Below are positions 1 through 6,504 of a stretch of 17,614 bases of DNA, one piece after another (positions within the stretch are counted from its first letter, which is position 1; each line of letters begins with the position of its first letter). The notes under the pieces are model-generated. The model made no database searches and had not been told where the DNA came from. It saw only the letters and a list, made by a program, of their open reading frames with translations. The position numbers were made by a program, and so were the translations under genes. The DNA lies in NCBI GenBank assembly GCA_041946685.1, contig JBHGAV010000072.1, positions 1 through 17,614 on the forward strand. The letters are read 5' to 3'. The stretch is from JBHGAV01 sp041946685 (lineage in GTDB: Bacteria > Acidobacteriota > Terriglobia > Bryobacterales > Bryobacteraceae).

Positions 1-165
1 GTGCAGCACGCCCTCGCCGTCCTTCACATTCTGCGCGGGGATCTCCAGCATGCTGAGGGTGGCGCCGATGCCGCTCAAGGACCCCTGGTTGTCGGTGTTG
101 AATTCAGCGTATTCTTTCGGGTCCATGAAGCGGGTATACGGGTCGTTCAACGGCGTCAGCATCAC
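1..165 (-). CDS. S41 family (C-terminal processing) peptidase, N-terminally truncated fragment, runs off the left edge
   Basis: Read on the minus strand, this frame gives MLTPLNDPYTRFMDPKEY, followed shortly by QGSLSGIGATLSM. This matches the conserved block (L-x-D-P-Y-T-R-F ... F-x-x-x-x-x-G-x-x-x-G-I-G) just before the PDZ domain of CtpA/S41 serine peptidases, which are exported processing proteases. The catalytic Ser/Lys region would lie beyond position 1. The 5' end is odd: an in-frame TAA sits at 174-172, so the first possible starts are GTG 165, ATG 162 or ATG 126. Family members normally have a further 50-100 residues (leader and helical N-terminal region) before this motif, and none of the upstream frames resembles it. 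No convincing ribosome binding site is present. It may be a decayed gene, a frameshift or an assembly break. The family call rests on the motif alone; integrity is doubtful. Confidence 0.5.
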   Translation of the reverse strand, partial: MMLTPLNDPYTRFMDPKEYAEFNTDNQGSLSGIGATLSMLEIPAQNVKDGEGVLH

Positions 166-305
166 CAGCGATTACTTCGGCGCCCCGACCGGCGAGTCGC
201 GCCTCCCTGGCGCATTTGGCGAATTGAGCCAGCCGTTCAAGGCCAGAAGCATAGACCCACGGGGCGCGCGCTAACCGTCCGGCGGCAGGATCGAGGCAGG
301 AAGTA

Positions 306-1877
306 ATGGACATGAAATTGAACCGGCGTGAAGTATTCCAGGCTTTCGCGGTTTCGGCTCCGCTCGCGGGCGCCGCCGGGCGCATCTTGACGGCCCGCGC
401 GTTCGACCCGCAGGGTAAGCCGGCCGCAGCGAGGCAGCTTCAGACCCTGCTGCTCATAGATCCCGACGGCCGCCCCTTTGAGCTTCTGCCGCAGCTCAAG
501 GGCGACGGCGTGGTCACCGTCGGCTTGCCCGGCGAGCAGTTCCAGTTGATGATGCGGCTCGGCGTCCCCAACTTCGGCGAGGTATACCTCTATGCGGATG
601 ACGTGCGGGGGCCGGAGGTCCTCCTGAACTACGAGTTCGCCCGCAGCCGCGCCGCGTTCGTGGCCCGGTACGTCAAGACCGCGCAGGCCGAAGGGGTCAG
701 TTTCACTCCGCAATCGATGAAGCGGCTGGAGGCGGGCCAGGCGGCTCTCAACCGGGCAACGTCCGCCAGGGAACTCCCCGAGCGCGTCCGTCATTCGAAC
801 GACTCACTCACGGAGACGATGTGGGCGGGGGAGATGGCCGCTGTCGAGCGCGCCCGGCATCGCATCCGGCGCAACGGCCCCAGGCCGGGCTTCTTGTTCG
901 GCGCAAACGCCTTCGGTTACACCCGCTCGGAGGAGTACGCGCGTCAATTCGACGCGTTGTTCAACTTCGGGACGCTGCCGTTTTATCGCAACAACACTGA
1001 GCCCGTGGAAGGCAACCTGGACTACTCGCGTCCACAGGCAGTGCTGGACAGGACGTTGGGTTCCCCTCTCCTGTTCAAGGGACACCCGCTGCTTTGGTTC
1101 AAGCGCCAGAACATGCCCAAGTTCCTGCTGACGAAGTCCTGGACCGAAATGAAAACCAGTTGCCGGGAGTACGCCCTGGAGACCGTGGGCCGTTTCCGCT
1201 CCCGCATTCACTCCTGGGACGTAATCAACGAAGCCCATGACTGGGCCAACGAAATGAAGTACGAGCCGCAGCAACTGGTGGAAATCACGGCGTTGATGTC
1301 CAAGGCGACGCGCGAGGCCGACCCGACGGCGTTCCGAGTCGTGAACAACTGCTGCCTGTGGGGGGAGTACGTGGCCCGGCGCATGTCAAACGCGGACAGA
1401 CCGCCGCTCGACCGGCCGTCCATGACCCCGCTCGAATACATGCGAATGGTCAGGGATGCGCGAGTGGATTACGATGCCATCGGGCTTCAGATATACTGTC
1501 CCGGGCGCGACATGCTGGAGATCGAGAGGCACATCGAGCGCTTCGCCGCGCTGGGCAAGCCGCTTCACATCACCGAGCTCGGCGTACCTTCGGCTAATAA
1601 CAAGATCACGGTCACCACTTACGAGGAGAGGGGAAAGACGATTCCCTACCCAATCGATGCCGTCTGGCACGGAACCGAGTGGAGCGAAGAGGCCCAGGCG
1701 GATTGGGTAGAGCAATTCTACACAATCTGCTACAGCATGCCGCAGGTCGAAGCGGTCACGTGGTGGGATTTTTCCGACCCCGGCTATATGCCGAACGGCG
1801 GCTTCCTTACCCGTGAGCTTCGCCCGAAGCCGTCTTACGATCGCCTGAAGAGACTGATCGCCGAGTGGCGCGCCTGA
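306..1877 (+). CDS. Glycoside hydrolase family 10 (endo-1,4-beta-xylanase-like), exported, divergent
   Basis: This is predicted to cleave beta-1,4-xylan-type glycans by the retaining GH10 mechanism, outside the cytoplasm. The N-terminus (NRREVFQAFAVSAPLAGAAG) looks like a twin-arginine leader. Residues about 40-170 form an accessory N-terminal region, and the TIM barrel occupies about 190-523. GHPLLWF (259-265) corresponds to the GHTLVWH motif, WDVINEA (304-310) carries the acid/base E309, and HITELG (421-426) carries the nucleophile E424. Two conserved histidines are changed: WH is W264-F265, and the QxH histidine is Y397 (GLQIYC). The C-terminus (WWDFSDP ... RPKPSYDRL) matches the family. 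GAGG-like bases at 293-296 support ATG 306, but AGGAAG at 298-303 fits ATG 312 equally well. The dehydratase gene follows after 76 bp. The fold is clear; the exact substrate is unknown. Confidence 0.85.
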   Translation: MDMKLNRREVFQAFAVSAPLAGAAGRILTARAFDPQGKPAAARQLQTLLLIDPDGRPFELLPQLKGDGVVTVGLPGEQFQLMMRLGVPNFGEVYLYADDVRGPEVLLNYEFARSRAAFVARYVKTAQAEGVSFTPQSMKRLEAGQAALNRATSARELPERVRHSNDSLTETMWAGEMAAVERARHRIRRNGPRPGFLFGANAFGYTRSEEYARQFDALFNFGTLPFYRNNTEPVEGNLDYSRPQAVLDRTLGSPLLFKGHPLLWFKRQNMPKFLLTKSWTEMKTSCREYALETVGRFRSRIHSWDVINEAHDWANEMKYEPQQLVEITALMSKATREADPTAFRVVNNCCLWGEYVARRMSNADRPPLDRPSMTPLEYMRMVRDARVDYDAIGLQIYCPGRDMLEIERHIERFAALGKPLHITELGVPSANNKITVTTYEERGKTIPYPIDAVWHGTEWSEEAQADWVEQFYTICYSMPQVEAVTWWDFSDPGYMPNGGFLTRELRPKPSYDRLKRLIAEWRA

Positions 1878-1901
1878 CGATCGCCGCCGTTGGTATATAC
1901 T
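1874..1901 (+). promoter_or_regulatory. Candidate sigma70-type promoter for the enolase-superfamily gene
   Basis: CTGACG (1874-1879) and TATACT (1896-1901) are separated by 16 bp in the 76-bp gap after the GH10 gene. TATACT differs from TATAAT at one position, and CTGACG keeps the TGAC core of TTGACA. Transcription would start near 1908, about 45 bases before the ATG at 1954. This is a pattern match only. If real, it would let the downstream genes be expressed without the xylanase gene. Confidence 0.35.
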
Positions 1902-1953
1902 TGCCCCGAGCGGGCGGCCCAAGTTGAGGCGCCCAATTGAGAGGAGCCGGAGC

Positions 1954-3216
1954 ATGTTTCGCAGATCGTTCCTGAAATCGCTGGCCGTGGCCCCGGCCGC
2001 GGGCCTCATCCGTCCGCCGCGGCTGGAAGCGTCCCTGCCGAAGGCAAAGATCACCAAGGTCAGCATCTACGAGCCCCAGAATGTCAACCGCCTGTTCAAC
2101 CAGAGCGACATGGTCGTCACCGTGGAGACCGACATCGGAATCACGGGCGTCGGAGAAGGTGGGGCCAGAGACACGCTGGAGCAGTGCGCGGGGGACCTGA
2201 TTGGAGAGAACCCCTTTCTGATCGAGCGGCGCTGGCACTACATGTATGTCTCCTGGTTTTACCCGCCGGGCCGCGAGAAAATCCATGCGCTGGGCGCGCT
2301 GGACCTGGCCCTGTGGGACATCAAGGGCAAGGCGTTGAAACTGCCCGTGCACGAAGTACTGGGCGGCGCGGTCCGGAACTTCTGCGAATGCTATGCCACC
2401 AGCAACGTCCGCCCGCCCGGTGCGCCGGCACGCGGGGCACAGCCCGCGGGCGATCCGTTCGCGCGAATCCGGGAGAGCGCCGCGGCGACCATAGCGGCCG
2501 GGTACAGGGTCTACCGGCTCGGCGCCGGAGTCGGCATCACCGAGAACGTCTTCAGCGCTCACGAGCAGGTGCGCTTGTCGGCGCAGGCCTGCAAGGCGGC
2601 ACGCGAGGGCATCGGCAAGGGCGACTTTATGATCGACTTTCACCAGCGCTTCGACTATGCCGACGCGCTCCGTTGCTGCCGGCTGATCGAGGAGTACGAG
2701 CCGTACCTGGTGGAGGACCCGGTGCGCGACGAGCACGCCCTCCAGGACATTCCGAGATTGCGGCAAATGACCACCTGCCCGCTGGCACACGGTGAAGAAT
2801 GGGGCCAACGCTACGACTTCAACCGGCTGGTAGAGAACCACGACATCGACTACATCCGTGCCACGCTCCCCAACGTTGGAGGCATTACGGAGATGATGAA
2901 GGTCGCCGCGATGTGCGAGACGCACGCGGTCGGCATCGTCCCGCACTTCACCGGGCCCATCGCCACGGCGGCTCTGGTGAACTGCCTGTCCACGTTCTCC
3001 GGGCCGGTTCTGTTCGAGTTCAACTACGCGGGCCGCACTATCCCGCACCTGCCGGAATTCGTGGATTTCAAGGATGGCAAGCTCTATACAAACGACAGGC
3101 CGGGTCTTGGCGTCACGCTGGATGTGAAGCAGTTGAAGCTGATCAGCGAAGTGACAAAGCCGGCCGGCAGGACATGGTTCTATCTGCGTCCTGACGGATC
3201 GATCACTCACTGGTAG
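1954..3216 (+). CDS. Mandelate racemase/muconate lactonizing (enolase superfamily) protein, galactonate-dehydratase-like, Tat leader
   Basis: It probably dehydrates a sugar acid by abstracting the proton alpha to the carboxylate, with one bound Mg2+. Probable metal ligands in order are D228 (in IDFHQ), E254 (VEDP) and E281 or E282 (GEEW), spaced about 26 residues apart as in D-galactonate dehydratase. H230, two after the first Asp, and H331 (VPHFTGPIA) match the His pair of that subgroup. There is no KxK motif (GYRVYRLG instead). The protein is 420 residues, normal for the family plus a leader. ATG 1954 is chosen because GAGGAG lies at 1941-1946 with a 7-base spacer. A start at 1924 would put a non-homologous stretch before the leader. 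MFRRSFLKSLAVAPAAG is a good twin-arginine signal, unusual for an enzyme class usually found in the cytosol. The substrate cannot be read from sequence. Confidence 0.85.
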   Translation: MFRRSFLKSLAVAPAAGLIRPPRLEASLPKAKITKVSIYEPQNVNRLFNQSDMVVTVETDIGITGVGEGGARDTLEQCAGDLIGENPFLIERRWHYMYVSWFYPPGREKIHALGALDLALWDIKGKALKLPVHEVLGGAVRNFCECYATSNVRPPGAPARGAQPAGDPFARIRESAAATIAAGYRVYRLGAGVGITENVFSAHEQVRLSAQACKAAREGIGKGDFMIDFHQRFDYADALRCCRLIEEYEPYLVEDPVRDEHALQDIPRLRQMTTCPLAHGEEWGQRYDFNRLVENHDIDYIRATLPNVGGITEMMKVAAMCETHAVGIVPHFTGPIATAALVNCLSTFSGPVLFEFNYAGRTIPHLPEFVDFKDGKLYTNDRPGLGVTLDVKQLKLISEVTKPAGRTWFYLRPDGSITHW

Positions 3217-3229
3217 ACCGGAGACACTC

Positions 3230-4360
3230 GTGCTGATACGAATCTTCGCGCTGGGCGCGGGCCTGGCCACGGGTCCAGCTCCTCAATTCCGCGAGCACAT
3301 CATCGCGGAGGACCTGAAAGGCGGCTACCAGGTGGTGGCGGCGGACCTCAACGGAGACCGCCGCCCCGACCTCATCGCGCTCGCCAGCAACCTCAGCGAA
3401 CTGATCTGGTTCGAAAACCAAGGCTGGCAGCGCCACGTAATCGCCCGGGGGATCTCGAGTCCGATCAACCTCGACCTCGTCCATCCCGGCGGGGGCGCGC
3501 CGCCTGTCATGGTGCTCGCCACCGCATTCTCGATGGACCCCGCCAAGAGCATCGGCATCGTGCATGTGCTTCAGCCCGGCAAGGATATTACCCAGCCATG
3601 GGACATCCGGGAGATTGATCGCCTGCCTACGTCTCACCGCATACGTTTCGCCGACATCGATGGCTCCGGCCGGAAGGTGGCGGTGAACGCGCCTCTGGCT
3701 GGGGCGCTCTCGGCTGCGCCGGATTACAGGGACCGTGTGCCTCTGGTCTTCTACCGTCCGGGCGAGTGGAAGCGGGAGACAATCTCGAATGACGCGGATG
3801 GTGTGCTGCACGGCATCGCCATCAACGACTGGGACAACGACAAGCGCGAGGAGGTCTTGACGGCGAGCTACCTGGGAATTCAGGTTCTGAAACTTGGCCG
3901 TGACGGGCGCTGGAGGCGGACTCCCATCGCCGCGGGCGATCCCGCGCCCTGGCCCAAAGGCGGATCGAGCGACATCGCCGTGGGCCGGATGGGAAAGGGC
4001 CGCTTTTTGTGCGCGCTCGAGCCATGGCACGGCAACCAGGTGGTGGTCTATCGCGAGGAGGCAGGAAAGTGGGAACGCATCGTCATCGACAACAGCCTTG
4101 ACGGGGCGCACGCCCTGGTCGCCGCCGACCTGAACACGGACGGCGTGGACGAAATCGTAGCCGGCTTCCGGGGCAAGGGCGGACGGACGTACATCTATAC
4201 CGTGGACAATCCTGACGCCGGCAAGTGGTCCCGCCGGCTGCTGGACGAGCGTATGCCCGCCGCCGCATGCGCTGCGGCCGACCTCAATGGGGACAACCGA
4301 CTGGACCTCGCCTGCATCGGCGCTTCCAGCTTGAAGTGGTACGAGAACCTGGGCCGCTGA
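3230..4360 (+). CDS. FG-GAP/VCBS repeat beta-propeller protein
   Basis: This 376-residue protein is built of repeated propeller blades, each with a calcium-type D-x-[ND]-x-D loop. The loops are at D39-D47 (DLNGDRRPD), D200-E208 (DWDNDKREE), D300-E308 (DLNTDGVDE) and D351-D359 (DLNGDNRLD), and W-[FY]-E-N motifs close the first and last blades. A short hydrophobic N-terminus (MLIRIFALGAGLATG) may be a signal peptide. Such propellers are normally extracellular binding or scaffold modules, and no catalytic domain is seen. The GTG start follows GGAG with 6 bases between, 13 bp after the dehydratase stop, so the two genes are probably co-transcribed. A role with the neighbouring exported carbohydrate enzymes is inferred from position only. 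Confidence 0.8.
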   Translation: MLIRIFALGAGLATGPAPQFREHIIAEDLKGGYQVVAADLNGDRRPDLIALASNLSELIWFENQGWQRHVIARGISSPINLDLVHPGGGAPPVMVLATAFSMDPAKSIGIVHVLQPGKDITQPWDIREIDRLPTSHRIRFADIDGSGRKVAVNAPLAGALSAAPDYRDRVPLVFYRPGEWKRETISNDADGVLHGIAINDWDNDKREEVLTASYLGIQVLKLGRDGRWRRTPIAAGDPAPWPKGGSSDIAVGRMGKGRFLCALEPWHGNQVVVYREEAGKWERIVIDNSLDGAHALVAADLNTDGVDEIVAGFRGKGGRTYIYTVDNPDAGKWSRRLLDERMPAAACAAADLNGDNRLDLACIGASSLKWYENLGR

Positions 4361-4361
4361 C

Positions 4362-5405
4362 GTGACCGCAGGGTCCCGCCGGGGCCGGATTTCGTACAAT
4401 CTAAGCTTGCCGGAACCTCTGGTGACCGTGGTGATTCCGACGCTTGCGGCGGGCGAGGCGCTGGCCGAGTGCCTGCGGTCCCTGGAAGGGCAGACATTTC
4501 GGGATTTCGAAGTGATCGTCGTCGACAACAGCGGAGAGGGACTGGCGCGAGGCAGCCCGGCCAGGGTCATCGAGAACCCGCGCAACCTCGGCTTTGGAGC
4601 GGCCGTGAACCAAGGGATGCGAGCTTCCCGCGCGCCCTACCTGGCGACTCTGAACGACGATGCCGCCGCCCGGCCCGGCTGGCTGGAGGCTTTGGTTCAC
4701 GCAATCCAGCCGCGGCCGGATGCCGGCATGTGCGCTTCCAAGGTGCTACTGGCCGAACTCGGCGTTCTTGATTCGGCGGGCATGCTGATGTGCGCGGACG
4801 GCAGTAGCAGGCAGCGCGGCCACGGCCGGCCACCCTCCGAGTTCTCGACGCCGGAGGAGGTTCTCTTTCCCAGCGGCTCGGCCGCGCTCTACCGGCGCGC
4901 CATGCTGGAGGAGATCGGCGGCTTCGACGAGGACTTCTTCCTGTATTCGGAGGACACAGATCTGGGACTGCGCGCGCGCTGGGCGGGGTGGCGGTGCCTC
5001 TACGCGCCGGACGCCATCGTCGATCACCGCTATTCCCATTCAGCGGGGCGCGCCTCGCCCCTGAAAGCATACTACGTCGAGAGAAACCGGCTGTTCCTGG
5101 TGGTGAAGAACTTCCCCGCCCCGGACTTGCTGGAGGCGCCCTGGTTCACCCTGGCGCGCTACTGGTGGCATTTGATTTCCATGCGGGCCGGATATGGCAC
5201 CGCTGGCGAATTCCGCGCCGGCGGCGGAAGCGCGTGGAAGCTCGTGTGCATCGTCGTGCGGGCGCACCTGGCCCTGGCAGCGGCGCTGGGCAGCCTCTGG
5301 AGAAAGCGCCTCCTCATCCGCCGCGCCGCCAAGGTCGATGCGGCCTCGTTCCGCCGGCTGCTGAAGCAGCACTCCCTCAGCCCCAGAGAGGTAGCCGCCC
5401 TGTGA
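4362..5405 (+). CDS. Glycosyltransferase family 2, rhamnosyltransferase (WbbL)-like
   Basis: A cytoplasmic GT-A glycosyltransferase that transfers a sugar from a nucleotide donor to a growing glycan. Motifs in order are VTVVIPT near the N-terminus, VIVVDNS, NPRNLGFGAAVNQG, the acidic LNDDA (N98-D99-D100, the DxD-like metal/nucleotide site), GSAALYRR, and GGFDEDFFLYSEDTDLG with E197-D198. The GGFDE-FFLY-ED-DL signature is typical of WbbL-like rhamnosyltransferases. The C-terminal 100 residues are basic, with a hydrophobic stretch (LVCIVVRAHLALAAALG) that may contact the membrane. The GTG start at 4362 follows the previous stop by one base and has no strong ribosome binding site. Starts slightly further in (before LVTVVIP) are possible. 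The end overlaps the next gene by GTGA (5402-5405). The sugar specificity is inferred. Confidence 0.85.
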   Translation: MTAGSRRGRISYNLSLPEPLVTVVIPTLAAGEALAECLRSLEGQTFRDFEVIVVDNSGEGLARGSPARVIENPRNLGFGAAVNQGMRASRAPYLATLNDDAAARPGWLEALVHAIQPRPDAGMCASKVLLAELGVLDSAGMLMCADGSSRQRGHGRPPSEFSTPEEVLFPSGSAALYRRAMLEEIGGFDEDFFLYSEDTDLGLRARWAGWRCLYAPDAIVDHRYSHSAGRASPLKAYYVERNRLFLVVKNFPAPDLLEAPWFTLARYWWHLISMRAGYGTAGEFRAGGGSAWKLVCIVVRAHLALAAALGSLWRKRLLIRRAAKVDAASFRRLLKQHSLSPREVAAL

Positions 5406-6133
5406 CACCTGCCGCCGAGTACGGTTCGCTGCTCATCATTGTGCCCGCGTTCAACGAACAGGCCAGCATTGCCAGCATTCTGCGGGAGACTCAGGAGGCG
5501 CTGCCGGGGGTACGTGTTGTCGTTATCGACGACTGTTCGACGGACGCAACCGCCGCGTTGGCCCGGCAGGCAGGCATCGAGGTGCTCTCGCTGCCGCACC
5601 ACCTCGGCCTCGGAGGCGCCGTGCAGGCGGGCTACAAGCTGGCATACGAACTGGGATATCAGTTCGTTATCAGGATCGACGGCGACGGCCAGCACGACCC
5701 TCACGACGTCCCCCTGCTGTTCCGGACGCTCAAGGAATCGCGTTGCCAGATGGTCATCGGCTCCCGGTTTCTGGAGGAGGACTCCCGGCACACCAGTTTC
5801 ATGCGGAAACTGGGCGTGCGCTTTTTCCGGGCGGTGCTGCGCCCGATCCTGGGCAAGGCCGTGCGCGATCCTACTTCGGGTTTCGTAGGAGTGAACCGGG
5901 AAGCCTTGCAGGTCTTCAGCCGGAGCTTCCCGCTCGAGTATCCGGAGATCGAAGCACTGGTGGTGCTGCAACGGCGGGCATTCCGCTTTGTTGAAGTTCC
6001 GGTCCAGATGCGGAGGCGGCTGGGGGGCAGAAGCTCCATTACGACCGTCAAATCCGTCTACTACATTCTGCACGTGCTGCTCGGCGTTCTGGTGAATATC
6101 CTGAAGTTCGAACGCCACCGCTGGAGGAGATAA
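5402..6133 (+). CDS. DPM1-like glycosyltransferase family 2 (polyprenyl-phosphate sugar synthase)
   Basis: This resembles dolichyl-phosphate mannose synthase and probably makes a polyprenyl-phosphate sugar from a nucleotide sugar at the inner face of the membrane. Motifs are IIVPAFNE, VIDDCSTD (D43-D48), LGLGGAVQAGY, the metal-binding RIDGDGQHD (D93-D99), IGSRF, and RDPTSGF before the basic RRRLGGRSSI segment that follows in this family. The 243-residue length fits a single-domain DPM1. The only membrane-like segment is near the C-terminus (YYILHVLLGVLVNIL). The start is GTG 5402, overlapping the previous stop, and translation begins MTPAAEYGSLLIIVPAFNE. The open frame extends further upstream but lies inside the preceding gene. 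The DUF2304 gene follows after 2 bp, a common pairing for this family. Mannose versus glucose cannot be distinguished here. Confidence 0.88.
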   Translation: MTPAAEYGSLLIIVPAFNEQASIASILRETQEALPGVRVVVIDDCSTDATAALARQAGIEVLSLPHHLGLGGAVQAGYKLAYELGYQFVIRIDGDGQHDPHDVPLLFRTLKESRCQMVIGSRFLEEDSRHTSFMRKLGVRFFRAVLRPILGKAVRDPTSGFVGVNREALQVFSRSFPLEYPEIEALVVLQRRAFRFVEVPVQMRRRLGGRSSITTVKSVYYILHVLLGVLVNILKFERHRWRR

Positions 6134-6135
6134 CG

Positions 6136-6504
6136 ATGGATCGCCTCTTGAACGTCATGACCGTGCTCAGCGTGGTGCTGATCCTGTTCGTGCTTCGCAG
6201 CGTGCGGGGCAGCCACATCCGCGTGGAGTACAGCGTGAGCTGGCTGGGCGCTTCGCTGACATTGCTGCTGCTTTCACGCTCCCGGCGGGCGCTGGAATGG
6301 ATTGGAAGCCTGCTCGGAATCTCCGACGCGCCCCTGGCGCTCCTGTTCATCATCGGCTGCCTGTTTCTGATCGTGTTCTACCGGTTTTCGATCGTCATTT
6401 CGGATCTCAAGGACGCCAACATCTCGCTGGCGCAGAGAGTGGCCATCCTGGAGTTCCATCTGCGTTCCACAAATGAAAAGCAACAAACCAGCTCGGCCAT
6501 CTGA
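6136..6504 (+). CDS. DUF2304 family small membrane protein
   Basis: A 122-residue protein with three hydrophobic segments (about 6-22, 37-47 and 65-83), followed by an amphipathic helical tail (YRFSIVISDLKDANISLAQRVAILEFHLR). That layout, with a heptad-like tail after YR-S, is the DUF2304 pattern. These proteins are commonly encoded directly after DPM1-like glycosyltransferases and are thought to help them at the membrane; the biochemical role is not established. GGAGGAGA lies just ahead of the ATG. The 3' end overlaps the TMTC-like gene by 32 bp, implying tight translational coupling. The family assignment comes from size, topology and neighbourhood rather than a catalytic motif. Confidence 0.75.
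   Translation: MDRLLNVMTVLSVVLILFVLRSVRGSHIRVEYSVSWLGASLTLLLLSRSRRALEWIGSLLGISDAPLALLFIIGCLFLIVFYRFSIVISDLKDANISLAQRVAILEFHLRSTNEKQQTSSAI

Noticed and set aside
50..274. Plus-strand open frame with good codon bias ending GAFGELSQPFKARSIDPRGAR
   Set aside because: It lies antisense to the S41 peptidase motif, which is a much stronger signal, and the product resembles no family I know. The GC-rich third positions reflect the opposite strand.
1903..1915. Small hairpin GCCC/GGGC after the GH10 gene
   Set aside because: The stem is only 4 bp with no T-run following, so it is not credible as a terminator.
1807..3270. Long minus-strand open frame opposite the enolase-superfamily gene
   Set aside because: It is antisense to a gene with clear catalytic motifs and a ribosome binding site. 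The translation is rich in R, A, G and H without family motifs, as expected of a high-GC shadow.
3203..4585. Long minus-strand open frame opposite the FG-GAP protein
   Set aside because: The plus strand shows four calcium-loop repeats in frame; the reverse frame shows no domain.
4988..5401. Upstream extension of the DPM1-like gene by 138 codons
   Set aside because: It overlaps the preceding GT2 gene and is Arg/Pro/Gly-rich without motifs. GTG 5402 starts just before the family's first strand.
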